DNA of 55,495 bases from the NCBI GenBank assembly GCA_049515555.1, contig JBEKTY010000077.1, forward strand, positions 1 through 55,495. The letters are read 5' to 3'. The position numbers were made by a program, and so were the translations under genes. The DNA is from JBEKTY01 sp049515555. GTDB taxonomy: Bacteria; Planctomycetota; Planctomycetia; Pirellulales; Thermoguttaceae. Positions 8,459 to 17,740 of this stretch are shown piece by piece (position 1 is the first letter of the stretch; each line of letters opens with the position of its first letter). Below the pieces are notes generated by a model. That model was not told the origin of the DNA and searched no databases. It was given only the letters and a program-made list of their open reading frames with translations.

Positions 8459-10044
8459 CCCAGCGCCAGCTCGCGGACCCGCTCGAGGTCGAGCTTGCCG
8501 GTGCCCAACAGCGGAACGGCCTCGACCTGCCGGAAAGCGTCGGCCGCGGGGATCCACAGGCTCGGCAGGCCCTTGTCGATCAGGCGACGGCGGATCTCCT
8601 CGGGCCCGCTGGGCAGGCCGGCGTGCAGCACGATCAGCCGCTCGCCTTTCTTCTCGTCGGGCACGGCGGTGACCGCCAGGGCCGCCGGCTCGTCCTCCAG
8701 CCCCAGCACGCTGCGGATGGCTGCCTCGACCGCCAGGTGCGGCACCATTTCGCCGCCGATCTTCGAGAAGCGGCCGGCACGGCCCGTGATGCGTATGAAT
8801 CCCTCCTCGTCGATCGTGGCCACGTCGCCGGTCACGTACCAGCCGTCGCGGAAGACCTCGGCCGTCAGGCCCGGCCGGCCCAGGTAGCCCTTCATGACGT
8901 TCGGCCCGCGGACCAGGAGCATGCCCTGCCGGCCGGGGCCCAGCTCTCGGCCGCTTTCCAGGTCGATCACTTTGACCACGATGCCCGCCAGCGGCCGGCC
9001 GATGGTCCCCTCGCGCAGGCCGCCGGTGCTCCCGTCGGCCCGATTGGGCGGAATGTTGGCCGCTACCACCGGCGAGAGCTCCGTGGCCCCGTAGCCTTCC
9101 ACCGGCCGCACGCCGAATCGCCGCTGGAAGGCCTCGGCCAGCTCCGCCGAGAGTTGCTCCGCCCCGGCAAACACGACCTCCAGCGAACGGAAATCTTCCC
9201 CCGCGCATCGCCGCAGGTAGGCGCGGAGGAACGTCGGGGCGGCGATCAACACCGTGCAGCCATGCGCGCGGCAGAGCTGGCCGATCTGCCGCGCCTCCAG
9301 CGGCGTGTAGTGATACACCGCCTTGGGCTCGAGCATCAGGGCCGTCCACAGCGTGGTCGTGTAGCCGAACGAGTGGAACATGGGCAGCACGCCCAGCAGC
9401 ACGTCGCGGCCGCTCAGCCGGATCAGCCGGCCCAGCGCGGCCACGTTCGAGCCGATATTTCGCTGCGTCAGCTCCACGCCTTTCGGCTCGCCGGTCGAGC
9501 CGGAGGTGAACATCACCGTGAGCACGTCGTCGGGCCGCACCGCGGTCAGGCCCAGCCAGCGCTCCAGCATCGCCGCCGGCCACAGCCAGGTCTGCGCCGC
9601 CGCGGCCAGCTTGTCGGCCCGCCGGACCAGGCCGTGGAGGTCTTCCAGCATCACCGGGCAGGCATCGAGCTTCAGCGGAAAGCGCTCCATGAGCCGCGGG
9701 CTGGTGAGCACGTGCCGGATGCCGCACTGCGCCAGGCAGGCGTTGACCAACTCCGAGGAGAGCGTGTAATTCAGATTGACGGCGATGCGGCGGTCAAGGG
9801 CCAGGGCCGCGTTGGCCAGCACCGAGCCCACCGAGGGCGGCAGCAGGATGCCCACATAGCGCTCGTCCTGCGCCAGGACCTCCCGCCGCAGCACTCGGCG
9901 GAGGGCCAGGCTGCCGGCCAGCAGGCCCCCGCCGGTCAGCCCCAGGCCGCTGGAATCGGCCACCTTGGCCCGCAGCAGGTTGCGGCGGCACATCCGCACA
10001 AACCCCCGCGCCAGGGCAATCTGGTTATCTGCCTGTCGGTCCAT
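8455..10044 (-). CDS. AMP-binding acyl-CoA/acyl-ACP synthetase, Aas C-terminal type
   Basis: A 529-aa member of the adenylate-forming family, which activates carboxylic acids with ATP and passes them to a thiol. Motifs in order: P-loop-like FTSGSTGEPKGVELT; PMFHSFGYTTTLW; A5 region EGYGATELSPVV; GWYVTGDVATIDEEGFI with the adenylate-binding Asp; hinge GRAGRFSKIGGE; and C-terminal GTGKLDL with the catalytic Lys. The pattern resembles the synthetase half of 2-acylglycerophosphoethanolamine acyltransferase (Aas), which suggests a role in acyl recycling into membrane phospholipid. The acyltransferase half is not fused here and not adjacent. The ATG at 10044 is preferred over an upstream TTG at 10077. 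Confidence 0.88.
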   Translation of the reverse strand: MDRQADNQIALARGFVRMCRRNLLRAKVADSSGLGLTGGGLLAGSLALRRVLRREVLAQDERYVGILLPPSVGSVLANAALALDRRIAVNLNYTLSSELVNACLAQCGIRHVLTSPRLMERFPLKLDACPVMLEDLHGLVRRADKLAAAAQTWLWPAAMLERWLGLTAVRPDDVLTVMFTSGSTGEPKGVELTQRNIGSNVAALGRLIRLSGRDVLLGVLPMFHSFGYTTTLWTALMLEPKAVYHYTPLEARQIGQLCRAHGCTVLIAAPTFLRAYLRRCAGEDFRSLEVVFAGAEQLSAELAEAFQRRFGVRPVEGYGATELSPVVAANIPPNRADGSTGGLREGTIGRPLAGIVVKVIDLESGRELGPGRQGMLLVRGPNVMKGYLGRPGLTAEVFRDGWYVTGDVATIDEEGFIRITGRAGRFSKIGGEMVPHLAVEAAIRSVLGLEDEPAALAVTAVPDEKKGERLIVLHAGLPSGPEEIRRRLIDKGLPSLWIPAADAFRQVEAVPLLGTGKLDLERVRELALG

Positions 10045-10111
10045 GGCCGGCTTACGCTCCACGCCCAATTGTTCCAAGAACCGGCGATTTAGTCAAAGGC
10101 GGAAGGACTAA

Positions 10112-10166
10112 GCGTTGCTCGTGTCCCACAGGTCCCATAGGTCCTATAGGCCTTATGGGACCTATC
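10112..10166. repeat. AGGTCCCATAGGTCCTATAGG inverted repeat
   Basis: AGGTCCCATAGG and its complement TATGGGACCTAT flank a short loop next to the CTGCTGG hairpin. The two elements together fill most of the gap between two minus-strand genes. Confidence 0.7.
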
Positions 10167-10169
10167 GCC

Positions 10170-10235
10170 GGGTGCCACTGCTGGCTTGTCCAGCAGTGCT
10201 TCCCACACTGCTGGGCAAGCCAGCAGTGGCACCCG
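10170..10235. repeat. CTGCTGG hairpin repeat, full inverted copy
   Basis: GGGTGCCACTGCTGG through CAGCAGTGGCACCC, the same unit as at 7362 and 55417. It lies between the stop of the BRCT-MerR-TPR gene and the start of the synthetase gene. Confidence 0.9.
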
Positions 10236-10279
10236 GGGCGAGGAATACGAGAATAATTGCTTCGCCCGCCGCCGTCCGG

Positions 10280-11485
10280 CTAGGGCACGCCAGCCAGGCG
10301 GGTTCGCGCCTCTTCGGCCCACGGGCTGTCCGGGGCGATGGCCAGGAACGTCCGCCAATGGCCTTCGGCCTGCCCACCGCGGCCCAGCTCGTCCAGAGTG
10401 CGGGCCAGATGATAATGCACGTCGGCATAACCGCCGTGATAACGCAGCGCGCCCTCCAGCGCCGCGACGGCCAGCTCCGGCTGGCCGGTCTCGGCCAGGA
10501 CGCAGCCCAGGTTGGCGCGGGCCTCGACGTAGTCCTCGTCCAGCTCGATGGCCATGTAGTAGCGTTCGCGGGCCCCGGCCAGGTCGCCCAGCCGGTACAG
10601 GATTTCGGCCAGTTGGAAGCAGGTCTCGGGGTCGGGTCCGGCGGCCGCCAGCAGGGCCCGATAGGCCTCGGCCGCTTCGGCCAACCGGCCCTCTTCTTCC
10701 CACTCGGCAGCCAGGCGGCGGATCTCTTCCGGCGCTGCCGGCCGTTCCTCCAGGGCGATGCTCGTTGCCGCCGGCGGCGCGGCCGGCTGCTCCGCCCCAG
10801 GCGCCGCGGCCGTCGCCGGGGCCGACTCGAAATCGAAACGGAACTGGCCGCCCGTCTCGATCAGCCCGCCGCCCTGCCGCAGCAGGATATCCTTGCCTTG
10901 CACGATCACCGACAACTGGGCCAAGGGCCGTTGCACCCCGGGCAGGAGCCGGGCCAAGGCCGCCAGCTTCTTCTCGATCTCACGCGGCGAGGCCCCCACG
11001 GCCAGTAATTGCGCCAGCCGCCGCGCCGCCGCCACCTCTTGAAAATCAAAGTATGGCAGCCGCCGCACTTCCTGCGCCGGCAGGATCAGGCCCCGCCGGT
11101 GCCAACGCCGAATCACCGCCACCGGCACGCCCAGCAGCTCGGCCAGCATGGCGGGCGTGTACAGCCGGTGCAGGTCGTGCCGCGGATCGGCCAGTCCCAG
11201 CCGCTCGAGCCACTGCGTCTCGCTGATGACCTCCAGAGTGCCCGCTTCCACCGCCTTGCGGCTGGGCTCATCGAACCAATCGTCCGGCGACTCCTTGTCC
11301 GGCACCGTCAGGCCCTCTTCGCCCACGACCACCAGATGTGTCGAAGCGTCGGCCTTCTCCAAGACCGTGGCCCCGTGGCGGCGGGCCAACTGCGCCGCCT
11401 CCCGCCGCGTCATGCTCGACAGGCTGCCCACCAGTGCCACCCGCTTGCCGCACAGGATCCCGGAAGCCTCGCTGCCCGCCGCCAT
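10280..11485 (-). CDS. BRCT-MerR-TPR fusion regulator
   Basis: A 401-aa protein with three modules. Residues about 8-85 form a BRCT-like fold (GKRVALVGSLSSMTRREAAQ, HLVVVGEEGL). Residues about 110-180 are a MerR-type winged helix (YTPAMLAELLGVPVAVIRRW, YFDFQEVAAARRLAQLLA). The last 120 residues hold three TPR units (CFQLAEILYRLGDLAGARER, ARANLGCVLAETGQPELAVA, DVHYHLARTLDELGRGGQAE). BRCT domains bind phospho-peptides or DNA ends, MerR domains bind promoters and TPRs bind proteins. The fusion suggests a DNA-bound scaffold; its target is unknown. The start at 11485 has GGAG six bases upstream. The frame upstream of it runs through a hairpin repeat and is not coding. Confidence 0.85.
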   Translation of the reverse strand: MAAGSEASGILCGKRVALVGSLSSMTRREAAQLARRHGATVLEKADASTHLVVVGEEGLTVPDKESPDDWFDEPSRKAVEAGTLEVISETQWLERLGLADPRHDLHRLYTPAMLAELLGVPVAVIRRWHRRGLILPAQEVRRLPYFDFQEVAAARRLAQLLAVGASPREIEKKLAALARLLPGVQRPLAQLSVIVQGKDILLRQGGGLIETGGQFRFDFESAPATAAAPGAEQPAAPPAATSIALEERPAAPEEIRRLAAEWEEEGRLAEAAEAYRALLAAAGPDPETCFQLAEILYRLGDLAGARERYYMAIELDEDYVEARANLGCVLAETGQPELAVAALEGALRYHGGYADVHYHLARTLDELGRGGQAEGHWRTFLAIAPDSPWAEEARTRLAGVP

Positions 11486-11537
11486 CGCCCACTCCGCCTC
11501 AAAGTAGCACGCCACACGCCGTGTGCCGTCCGCGCGC

Positions 11538-11604
<67 letters not shown>

Positions 11605-11693
11605 ATCCCAACGCAGAAACGGGGAATTCAGATTCCGGGCCCGTGGCCGAGTGTGCCCTTCGGCCGTCCCTCGCCGGAAAATCGACCCTGATT

Positions 11694-13178
11694 TTATCGA
11701 CCCGGCACGACGGGCACCAGCGACTTGTTCGGCTCCCAGCCGGGCTTCTCGGACGCGGCCGGCGCCGCGGGCGCGGCGGCGGGCCCCGCCGCCGACGACT
11801 TGGCCTCCGCCTTGCCGGCGGGTACGGACGGGATCTTCACCTCCGTCTTCGGCTCGGCGGCGGGTACGGGCGGAATCTTCACCTCCGTCTTCGGCTCGGC
11901 GGCCGGCGAGCGGGTCTCCACCTTGGAAGGCGCCTCCACCGCGGGCGCAGCGGCCCTGTGCGGCGCCGGTTCCTCCTCCATGCCGTAATCGACGGCCGGA
12001 GAACCGCACGCCTCACCTGGCGCGCCGCAGCCCTCCACCGGAACCCGGTAGCATACCACGTGGGGCACGGTGCAGGTGTAGGTCACCGGTACGCGCTTCT
12101 CGACGCAACGCGGAACACAGATCGTCTCCTCGCTGGCCACCATCCGGCACACCTGGTAGGGCACCTGCTCGATACGCTCTTCCTGCACCATCCGGCACGT
12201 CTGCACAGGCACCTTCCGTACGCATTGCTCGGCGACCATGTGGCAGACCTGCACCGGAACATGCTTCTCGACCCGCTCCACCACCGGCCGGCAGACCGTG
12301 TAGGGGACCTTCCGCACGCACTGCTCGCTCACGATGCGGCAGGTCTGGTACGGCACCTTGCGGACCACCTGCTCGGCGCGATAACTGCACACCTGCACCG
12401 GCACCTGCTCGCTGACCAGTTGCGGCACATAATTCACTTGTTGCACCTTCTGGCACACGACGTTGGGCTGCCACACGCGGGCCACCTCGCAACGGCCGTT
12501 GGTCGGCGTCCAGTACAGGCCCGGCCACTGATAGCTTGTCATGCCGGTGCACGGATCGACCGCCGAGTGGCCCGGCTGCCACGTCAGGCGGTACGGCAGC
12601 AGGGCCGGCTTCACGATCGTCTGCTGCACGTAGCAGCCCTGATCGACGTACTGCGCGTGCTCGCTAACCACCGGCTGCATCACGGTGTGATATTGGGTCT
12701 TATAGCAGGTTTCGACGACCGGCCGCTGGACGGTGTAGCACTCGTCGCGCTCGGCGGTCTCGACCACCGGCCGGTTCACCACGTAGTGCTCCTCGCGCTC
12801 GGCCGTTTCCTGCACGTAACGCAGCGTGTTGTAGCTTTCGTCGCGGAGCTGGGTTTCATACACCGGGCGGAGCACCGTATAGTGCTCTTCGCGCTCGGCG
12901 GTTTCGACCACCGGCCGGCAGGCGGTATAACGGTGCTCGCGGAGCTCGGTCTCCCACACCGGCCGATACCGCGTCTGGCAGTGATTCTCGTACACCGTCT
13001 CGTGTTCGATCCGGTAGGCGGTCACTTGCCGCTGCTCGTACTGGGTCTCGTAAACCAGCCGATACTCGCATCCGCGGCAGGTCAGGCAGGTGTCGGGACA
13101 GTACGTGCACTGGGCCGACGCCGTAGCCGCGGCCAGCCCTGCCGCACAGAAAACCACTATCGCGCAAACCGTCTTCAT
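11694..13178 (-). CDS. YTV-type planctomycete cell-wall protein
   Basis: A 494-aa protein with a signal peptide ending ATASAQC. It is built from repeats of about 20-25 residues with the pattern YTVxRPVVET / CRPVVER / KVPYQTCRMV. Tyr, Thr, Val, Cys and Glu dominate. More than ten units were counted across residues 40-380. The tail is Ala/Pro/Lys-rich with a duplicated AAEPKTEVKIPxVPA unit. YTV-domain proteins were described in Rhodopirellula and proposed as cysteine-cross-linked components of the planctomycete wall. The start at 13178 has AAGGTG nine bases upstream. Even Cys spacing suggests disulfide cross-linking outside the cytoplasm. The neighbours show no functional link. Confidence 0.88.
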   Translation of the reverse strand: MKTVCAIVVFCAAGLAAATASAQCTYCPDTCLTCRGCEYRLVYETQYEQRQVTAYRIEHETVYENHCQTRYRPVWETELREHRYTACRPVVETAEREEHYTVLRPVYETQLRDESYNTLRYVQETAEREEHYVVNRPVVETAERDECYTVQRPVVETCYKTQYHTVMQPVVSEHAQYVDQGCYVQQTIVKPALLPYRLTWQPGHSAVDPCTGMTSYQWPGLYWTPTNGRCEVARVWQPNVVCQKVQQVNYVPQLVSEQVPVQVCSYRAEQVVRKVPYQTCRIVSEQCVRKVPYTVCRPVVERVEKHVPVQVCHMVAEQCVRKVPVQTCRMVQEERIEQVPYQVCRMVASEETICVPRCVEKRVPVTYTCTVPHVVCYRVPVEGCGAPGEACGSPAVDYGMEEEPAPHRAAAPAVEAPSKVETRSPAAEPKTEVKIPPVPAAEPKTEVKIPSVPAGKAEAKSSAAGPAAAPAAPAASEKPGWEPNKSLVPVVPGR

Positions 13179-13502
13179 GGTACCTTCACCTTACACTGCT
13201 GTGAGAGATGTCCTCAATAATGAATCTGCCAGATGGAACGGCACACGGCAACCGGTCGGGCCGGCGCCTGAGGGCATTTCCATCTATTAATCATAGGCCG
13301 GTAACGAGTTGCGCGCCGCCGATATTTTTTCAAGTTCGCACAAGGTTTTGCCGACCGCCGGCCGTCGCCGCGAGCCGACCCTTCTATATATTCCACCATT
13401 GCGCCATAATCTTGCCTAACCGTCATAAACGGACCGTTGCCGACTGACCCGCCATGCGATACCCCCGGTTCGGCGCGGGTCTCCCGACCCCGCCGCGGGT
13501 GA

Positions 13503-13538
13503 GACCGAAGGTCTCCGGGGCTCGGGAGACCTTCGGTC
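13503..13538. repeat. GACCGAAGGTCTCC perfect hairpin
   Basis: GACCGAAGGTCTCC, a short loop and GGAGACCTTCGGTC form a 14-bp stem. It lies in the 420-bp divergent intergenic region between the YTV gene and the lipoate ligase-like gene. That region also has AT-rich patches around 13311-13335 and 13383-13435 which could hold promoters, but none could be fixed. Confidence 0.8.
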
Positions 13539-13598
13539 GGCGGTGTGGCTTGGTCGGAGACCGGCCACAACGCGGAGGTCATTGGGATTTAGCCAACC

Positions 13599-14333
13599 AT
13601 GCGATACCTGGATCTGACATTGCCCAGCCCGCCGGAAAACCTGGCCCTGGACGAGGCGCTCCTGGACGAGGCGGAGGCCGCCGCCGGCCCCACGGAAACG
13701 CTGCGTGTCTGGGAGTCCGATCGGCCGATAGTGGTCGTCGGACGCTCGTCGCGGCTGGCCGACGAGGTCCGCCATGACGTATGCCGCCAGTTGGGTTTTC
13801 CCGTCTTGCGGCGCGCCAGCGGCGGGGCGGCCGTCCTGGCCGGGCCCGGTTGCCTCATGTATGCCCTGGTGCTCAGTTGCCAGCGCCGGCCGGAGCTGCG
13901 GGCAGTCCACCACGCCCATCGGGCCATCCTGGGCCAGATCGCCGCAGCCCTCACGCCCCTCGTGCCCGGCCTGGCCTGCCGCGGCATCTCCGATCTGACG
14001 CTGGGTGAGCGCAAGGTCTCGGGCAACAGCCTGCGGGCCAAGCGCGGCCACCTGCTGTATCACGGAACCCTGCTGTACGCCTTTCCACTAGAGCTGATCG
14101 GCCGCTGCCTGACCATGCCGCCCCGCCGCCCGGCCTACCGCGCCGACCGCGAGCACGAGGCCTTCGTAGCGAACCTGCCGCTGGCCGCCGAGGCCCTTCG
14201 TTGCGCCTTGCAATCGGCCTGGGCGGCCTGGGAACCCTGCTCGGACTGGCCGGCCGCCCTCACCGCCCGCCTGGTCGCCCAGCGCTACAGCCGCCCCGCG
14301 TGGAACCAGCAGGGGCGCAATGCGGCTTCCTAA
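13599..14333 (+). CDS. Lipoate-protein ligase / octanoyltransferase family protein
   Basis: A 244-aa protein of the biotin/lipoate ligase fold. Signatures: LPSPPENLALDEALL, RPIVVVGRSSRLADEV, the substrate-binding RRASGGAAVLAGPGCLMY, and GERKVSGNSLRAKRGHLLYH with the conserved Lys and HGTLLY. These match LplA-like enzymes, which attach lipoate or octanoate to the lysine of E2 and GcvH domains. The usual accessory C-terminal domain is absent, so it could also be an LipL/LipM-like amidotransferase, although the LipM cysteine is not evident. The last codons lie inside a small repeat (GCGGCTTCCTAAGATCGCC) that recurs at 20018. It converges on the sigma factor gene with a 4-bp overlap. Confidence 0.8.
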   Translation: MRYLDLTLPSPPENLALDEALLDEAEAAAGPTETLRVWESDRPIVVVGRSSRLADEVRHDVCRQLGFPVLRRASGGAAVLAGPGCLMYALVLSCQRRPELRAVHHAHRAILGQIAAALTPLVPGLACRGISDLTLGERKVSGNSLRAKRGHLLYHGTLLYAFPLELIGRCLTMPPRRPAYRADREHEAFVANLPLAAEALRCALQSAWAAWEPCSDWPAALTARLVAQRYSRPAWNQQGRNAAS

Positions 14334-15823
14334 GATCGCCGCGGCGTGCAACGTAGATCACAAACCACACTCGCAAGCCGCCGGCTGGTTCTCGATGACT
14401 GCAGGCGGAGGATCGACTCCCTCTCCACCTGCCGAACCCGCTCGGCGGTCAGCGACAGGATTTTGCCGACTTCGCGCAGGGTGTGGCTGCACCCGTTGGC
14501 CAGCCCGGAGCGAAGGCGAAGGATCTCGCGATCGCGCTCCCCCAGGATAGCCAACGACTGCTCAATGCACCCCTGCAACTGTTGATGCAGGGAAGCCAGA
14601 ACGACGTGGTTCGGCCGGACGTCCTCGATCAGCGCCGCGTCGATTTCTTCATTCTTCGTGAGCTCGTCGTCGAGCGCGAAGCTCAGCCGCAGCGGCCGGC
14701 AACTCAGTTGCATCCGCTTGGCGACCGTGCGGGGAGGTATCCCGGTCGCTTCGGCCAGCTCTTCCACGCTGGGATGGTGGCGCAAATTCTGTGATACGGC
14801 GGAGGCCACGATCCGCATCCGGGCGATGACCGCCAGCATGTGGGGAGGGATGCGGATCGGATCGGCATAATCGGCCACCAACCGCCGGATCGCCTGGTGG
14901 ATCCACCAGGCCGCATAGTTCGAGAACCGGCCCTTGACCGGGAAGACCACCTTCTCGATCGCGCGGATGAGCCCCAGGTTGCCTTCCTGGATCAGGTCCA
15001 TGAGATTCACACCGCGGCGATTGTACCGCTTGGCCAGCGAGACCACGAGGCGCAAATTGCCCTTGAGCAAGACATCCCTGGCCGCATAGTATGCCTGCCG
15101 CGACGCCTTCGCCCGCAAGACCCGGCGGCGGAGCGTTGCCGGCGTTTCGGCCGTCTGACGGAGCAAGTCGGCCAGTTCGCCGCTATTCAGTCCCCTGTGT
15201 TTGGTACTCTTCCTCGAATCGGTACGGGCCCCGGGCCGCAAGGTCGACATGCCGCGGCCGGCTGTGACGGGCGTCGCGCGCAAAGCGCGATCGACCCGTT
15301 CCTGAATGCCGCAAAACACCTCGAACAGGGGAAGCAGGCACTCCAGGCGAATCGCCGATTGCTCCACGAAATACGCCGCACTTCGACGGCGGCGCACCAT
15401 GCGGCGCCACGCGGCACGGCGCCTCGACGGGCTCACATTCTCGTCGGCAACGACCTCGTAGTCGTAGGCGTTTTCGCGAAGCGCCTGCTCTGCCGGCGGC
15501 AACTCCCGCGACAGAGTGTCACGCATTCGCCTGCGGTCCGTGGCCGGAATCGTGGCCGACACACCTACCACTCGATGCAGGGGTTCCCGGCGGTCCAGCA
15601 CGGCGCGGAGCCGCTCCAGCGCGCCCCGCAGCACAAACTCGCTGGAGAGGAGATTGTGACGGAAACGCCTGGTTCTCTGATGGATCATCCGCACGGCCGA
15701 CACCTCGTCCTCTGCGGTCAGCATCGGAAGTGTGCCGATCTCCTTGAGGTAGGTGCAAATGGCTTGGTCCACCCGATGATCTCCGTCGAGGCTGCAATTA
15801 GCTTGGCAATTGGCGGCCGCCAC
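14330..15823 (-). CDS. Sigma-70 family RNA polymerase sigma factor (group 2/3)
   Basis: A 497-aa primary-like sigma factor. Region 1.2 is DQAICTYLKEIGTLPMLTAE. A long basic non-conserved segment (residues about 50-230) follows. Region 2 is KGNLRLVVSLAKRYNRRGVN, LIQEGNLGLIRAIEKVVFP and the -10 recognition helix FSNYAAWWIHQAIRRLVADY. Region 3 starts IRIPPHMLAVIARM. Region 4 ends with the -35 helix TLREVGKILSLTAERVRQVE. A GTG at 15823 is the best start, because region 1.2 begins shortly after it and no later Met precedes it. It is an alternative rather than housekeeping sigma factor, judging from its divergence. Target promoters are unknown. Confidence 0.9.
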   Translation of the reverse strand: MAAANCQANCSLDGDHRVDQAICTYLKEIGTLPMLTAEDEVSAVRMIHQRTRRFRHNLLSSEFVLRGALERLRAVLDRREPLHRVVGVSATIPATDRRRMRDTLSRELPPAEQALRENAYDYEVVADENVSPSRRRAAWRRMVRRRRSAAYFVEQSAIRLECLLPLFEVFCGIQERVDRALRATPVTAGRGMSTLRPGARTDSRKSTKHRGLNSGELADLLRQTAETPATLRRRVLRAKASRQAYYAARDVLLKGNLRLVVSLAKRYNRRGVNLMDLIQEGNLGLIRAIEKVVFPVKGRFSNYAAWWIHQAIRRLVADYADPIRIPPHMLAVIARMRIVASAVSQNLRHHPSVEELAEATGIPPRTVAKRMQLSCRPLRLSFALDDELTKNEEIDAALIEDVRPNHVVLASLHQQLQGCIEQSLAILGERDREILRLRSGLANGCSHTLREVGKILSLTAERVRQVERESILRLQSSRTSRRLASVVCDLRCTPRRS

Positions 15824-16002
15824 TGGGCGCCCTGGCGTACATACCTATAACTGCGCGCGGCAGTGTTCCATCCACCGAATCCCGAGAACTTTTTGGGAAA
15901 AATGGCAGGACCGGCAATTCCCGGTCAGGGAAGGCTTCCGAAGGTTGACAAAACAAGGCAATTCTGCTCCGCATGCCGCCAGGCATCAAACTCTGCAACT
16001 CC

Positions 16003-16031
16003 TTGACAGGAAACGAGTACGGGATTATTGA
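16003..16031 (+). promoter_or_regulatory. Candidate sigma-70-type promoter for the ECF/kinase operon
   Basis: TTGACA at 16003-16008 and TATTGA at 16026-16031, with a 17-bp spacer, lie about 150 bp upstream of the ECF sigma gene in the 361-bp divergent intergenic region. The -10 is weak. No other feature was recognised in this gap. Confidence 0.5.
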
Positions 16032-16184
16032 TAGGGGCAGGCGTCGGGAGGCTCCCAAAAAGCTTTTCGTGGTCGACCTTGAACCACCGCTATTCCACGC
16101 CTTAGGGCCAACATGAGACTCGGTGGACCAGCTCGGGTGTATTTCGCGGCCTGATGCGCAGTTGACATGTTAGGACCTCACGAG

Positions 16185-16826
16185 ATGGACAGCGATTCTG
16201 AGTTGACCGAGCGGCTGCGCCAGGCAGGGCCGGCAGACTCGCAATTGCTGGCCGATCTCCTGGCCCGGCATCGCGGACGCCTTCACCGCATGGTCGAACT
16301 GCGTCTGGATCGGCGCTTGCAGGGCCGGATCGATCCCTCGGACGTGATCCAGGACGCTTTCCTCGAGGCGTCGTCGCGGCTGCCCGACTATTTGGCGAAC
16401 CCTTCGATGCCGTTTTTCGTGTGGCTGCGTTTCCTTGTGGCCCAGAAGCTCATGATCCTGCACCGGCACCATCTGGCGACCCAAGCCCGCGACGCCCGCC
16501 GCGAGGTCTCGCTCTATCCAGGCAGCCTACCCGAGGCCAGTTCGGCCGCCCTGGCGAGGCAACTCCTCGGACGTCTCACCTCGCCCAGCCAGGCTGTGCT
16601 GCGGACCGAACGAAAACTCCGCCTGGAGGCGGCGTTGAACCTCATGGAAGCCATCGACCGCGAGGTCCTCCTGCTGCGTCACTTCGAGGAACTGGGCAAC
16701 CTGGAGACGGCAAGCGTTCTGGGCATCACCCCCGCCGCGGCTAATAATCGCTACGTGCGTGCCTTGAAACGGCTCAAAGACATCCTCCTGCAAATGTCGG
16801 CCGGCGAGAAAGGAAGCGAACCATGA
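16185..16826 (+). CDS. ECF-type RNA polymerase sigma factor (planctomycete class)
   Basis: A 213-aa ECF sigma factor. Region 2 runs from LLADLLARHRGRLHRMVELR through RIDPSDVIQDAFLEASSRLP to FFVWLRFLVAQKLMILHRHH. Region 4 is AIDREVLLLRHFEELGNLET followed by ITPAAANNRYVRALKRLKDI. It lacks SigJ-type extensions. The ATG at 16185 has AGGA upstream; an in-frame ATG at 16167 adds six residues. It overlaps the following kinase gene by 4 bp (ATGA), so the two are translationally coupled. This is the common planctomycete pairing of an ECF factor with a Ser/Thr kinase that is thought to control it. Confidence 0.9.
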   Translation: MDSDSELTERLRQAGPADSQLLADLLARHRGRLHRMVELRLDRRLQGRIDPSDVIQDAFLEASSRLPDYLANPSMPFFVWLRFLVAQKLMILHRHHLATQARDARREVSLYPGSLPEASSAALARQLLGRLTSPSQAVLRTERKLRLEAALNLMEAIDREVLLLRHFEELGNLETASVLGITPAAANNRYVRALKRLKDILLQMSAGEKGSEP

Positions 16827-17740
16827 GCAGCGGGCAGACCGGAAACGACCGGCTCGGCGAAATCGTCGATGCGTTCGTCGAGCGCTACCGGCAGGGCGAG
16901 CGCCCCTCGATCGAGGACTACGCCCGCATGTACCCGGAAATAGCCGCCGAACTCCGCGAAGTCCTGGGGATCACGGTCCTGATCGAAGAGGCCAAGGCTA
17001 CCGATCAGCACGCGACCACGGGCTGGACCGATACCGACACAGCCACCGTCACCAGGGGGCTGGAAGGACTTGGCGACTACCGTATTCTGCGGGAACTGGG
17101 CCGCGGTGGCATGGGGATCGTGTACGAAGCGGAACAACTTTCCCTGGGCCGGCGGGTCGCGCTGAAGGTCTTACCCGCCGCCGCCACGCTCAACGCCAAG
17201 AATCTGAAACGCTTTCAGGCCGAGGCCCGGGCCGTGGCGGGCCTGCACCACACCAACATCGTGCCCGTCTACGAGATCGGCGTGGCCAACGGCATCCACT
17301 ACTTCACCATGCAGTACCTGCCCGGCCATGGGCTGGACAAGGTGGTCAGCGAACTGAGCCGGCTGCGAGATTCGGAGATCGCCAGCCCCGGCGCCGAGAC
17401 CCAGCGGGCCCTCGGCCAGTTCTCCCTTACCGACGTGGTCGTTTCGCTGTTCTCGGACCAGACCCACGCGGAAATCCCCGAGAGCCGGGGACGAGAGCCC
17501 GAGGCGCTCATCCCCCAGCGGCGGCTTGCACCCTCGACCGCCGGGCACGAACACCGATCCATGCTGGAACAGAACTGGCACTACTGGCATAACGTGGCGC
17601 GGATCGGACTGCAGATCGCCGAGGCCCTGGATTATGCCCACCGGCAAGGGATGGTGCATCGCGACGTCAAGGCTACATCGCCCCCGAGGCCTTCGCCGGC
17701 CGATTCGACGCACGCAGTGACGTGTACGCGCTCGGGCTGA
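16823..17740 (+). pseudogene. Ser/Thr protein kinase, N-terminal part, interrupted by an internal deletion
   Basis: A 305-residue frame. The N-terminal helical region is followed by the kinase N-lobe (LRELGRGGMGIVYEAEQ, then VALKVL with the ATP-binding Lys) and a C-lobe start with HRDVK (residues 279-283). Directly after HRDVK the frame is lost. The sequence continues at 17671 in the next frame with GYIAPEAFAGRFDARSDVYA, which normally follows the activation loop. Roughly 35-45 residues, including the catalytic-loop Asn, the DFG motif and the activation segment, are therefore missing and the frame is shifted. The kinase should be inactive unless this is an assembly error. The gene overlaps the ECF sigma gene and was its partner. 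Confidence 0.85.
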
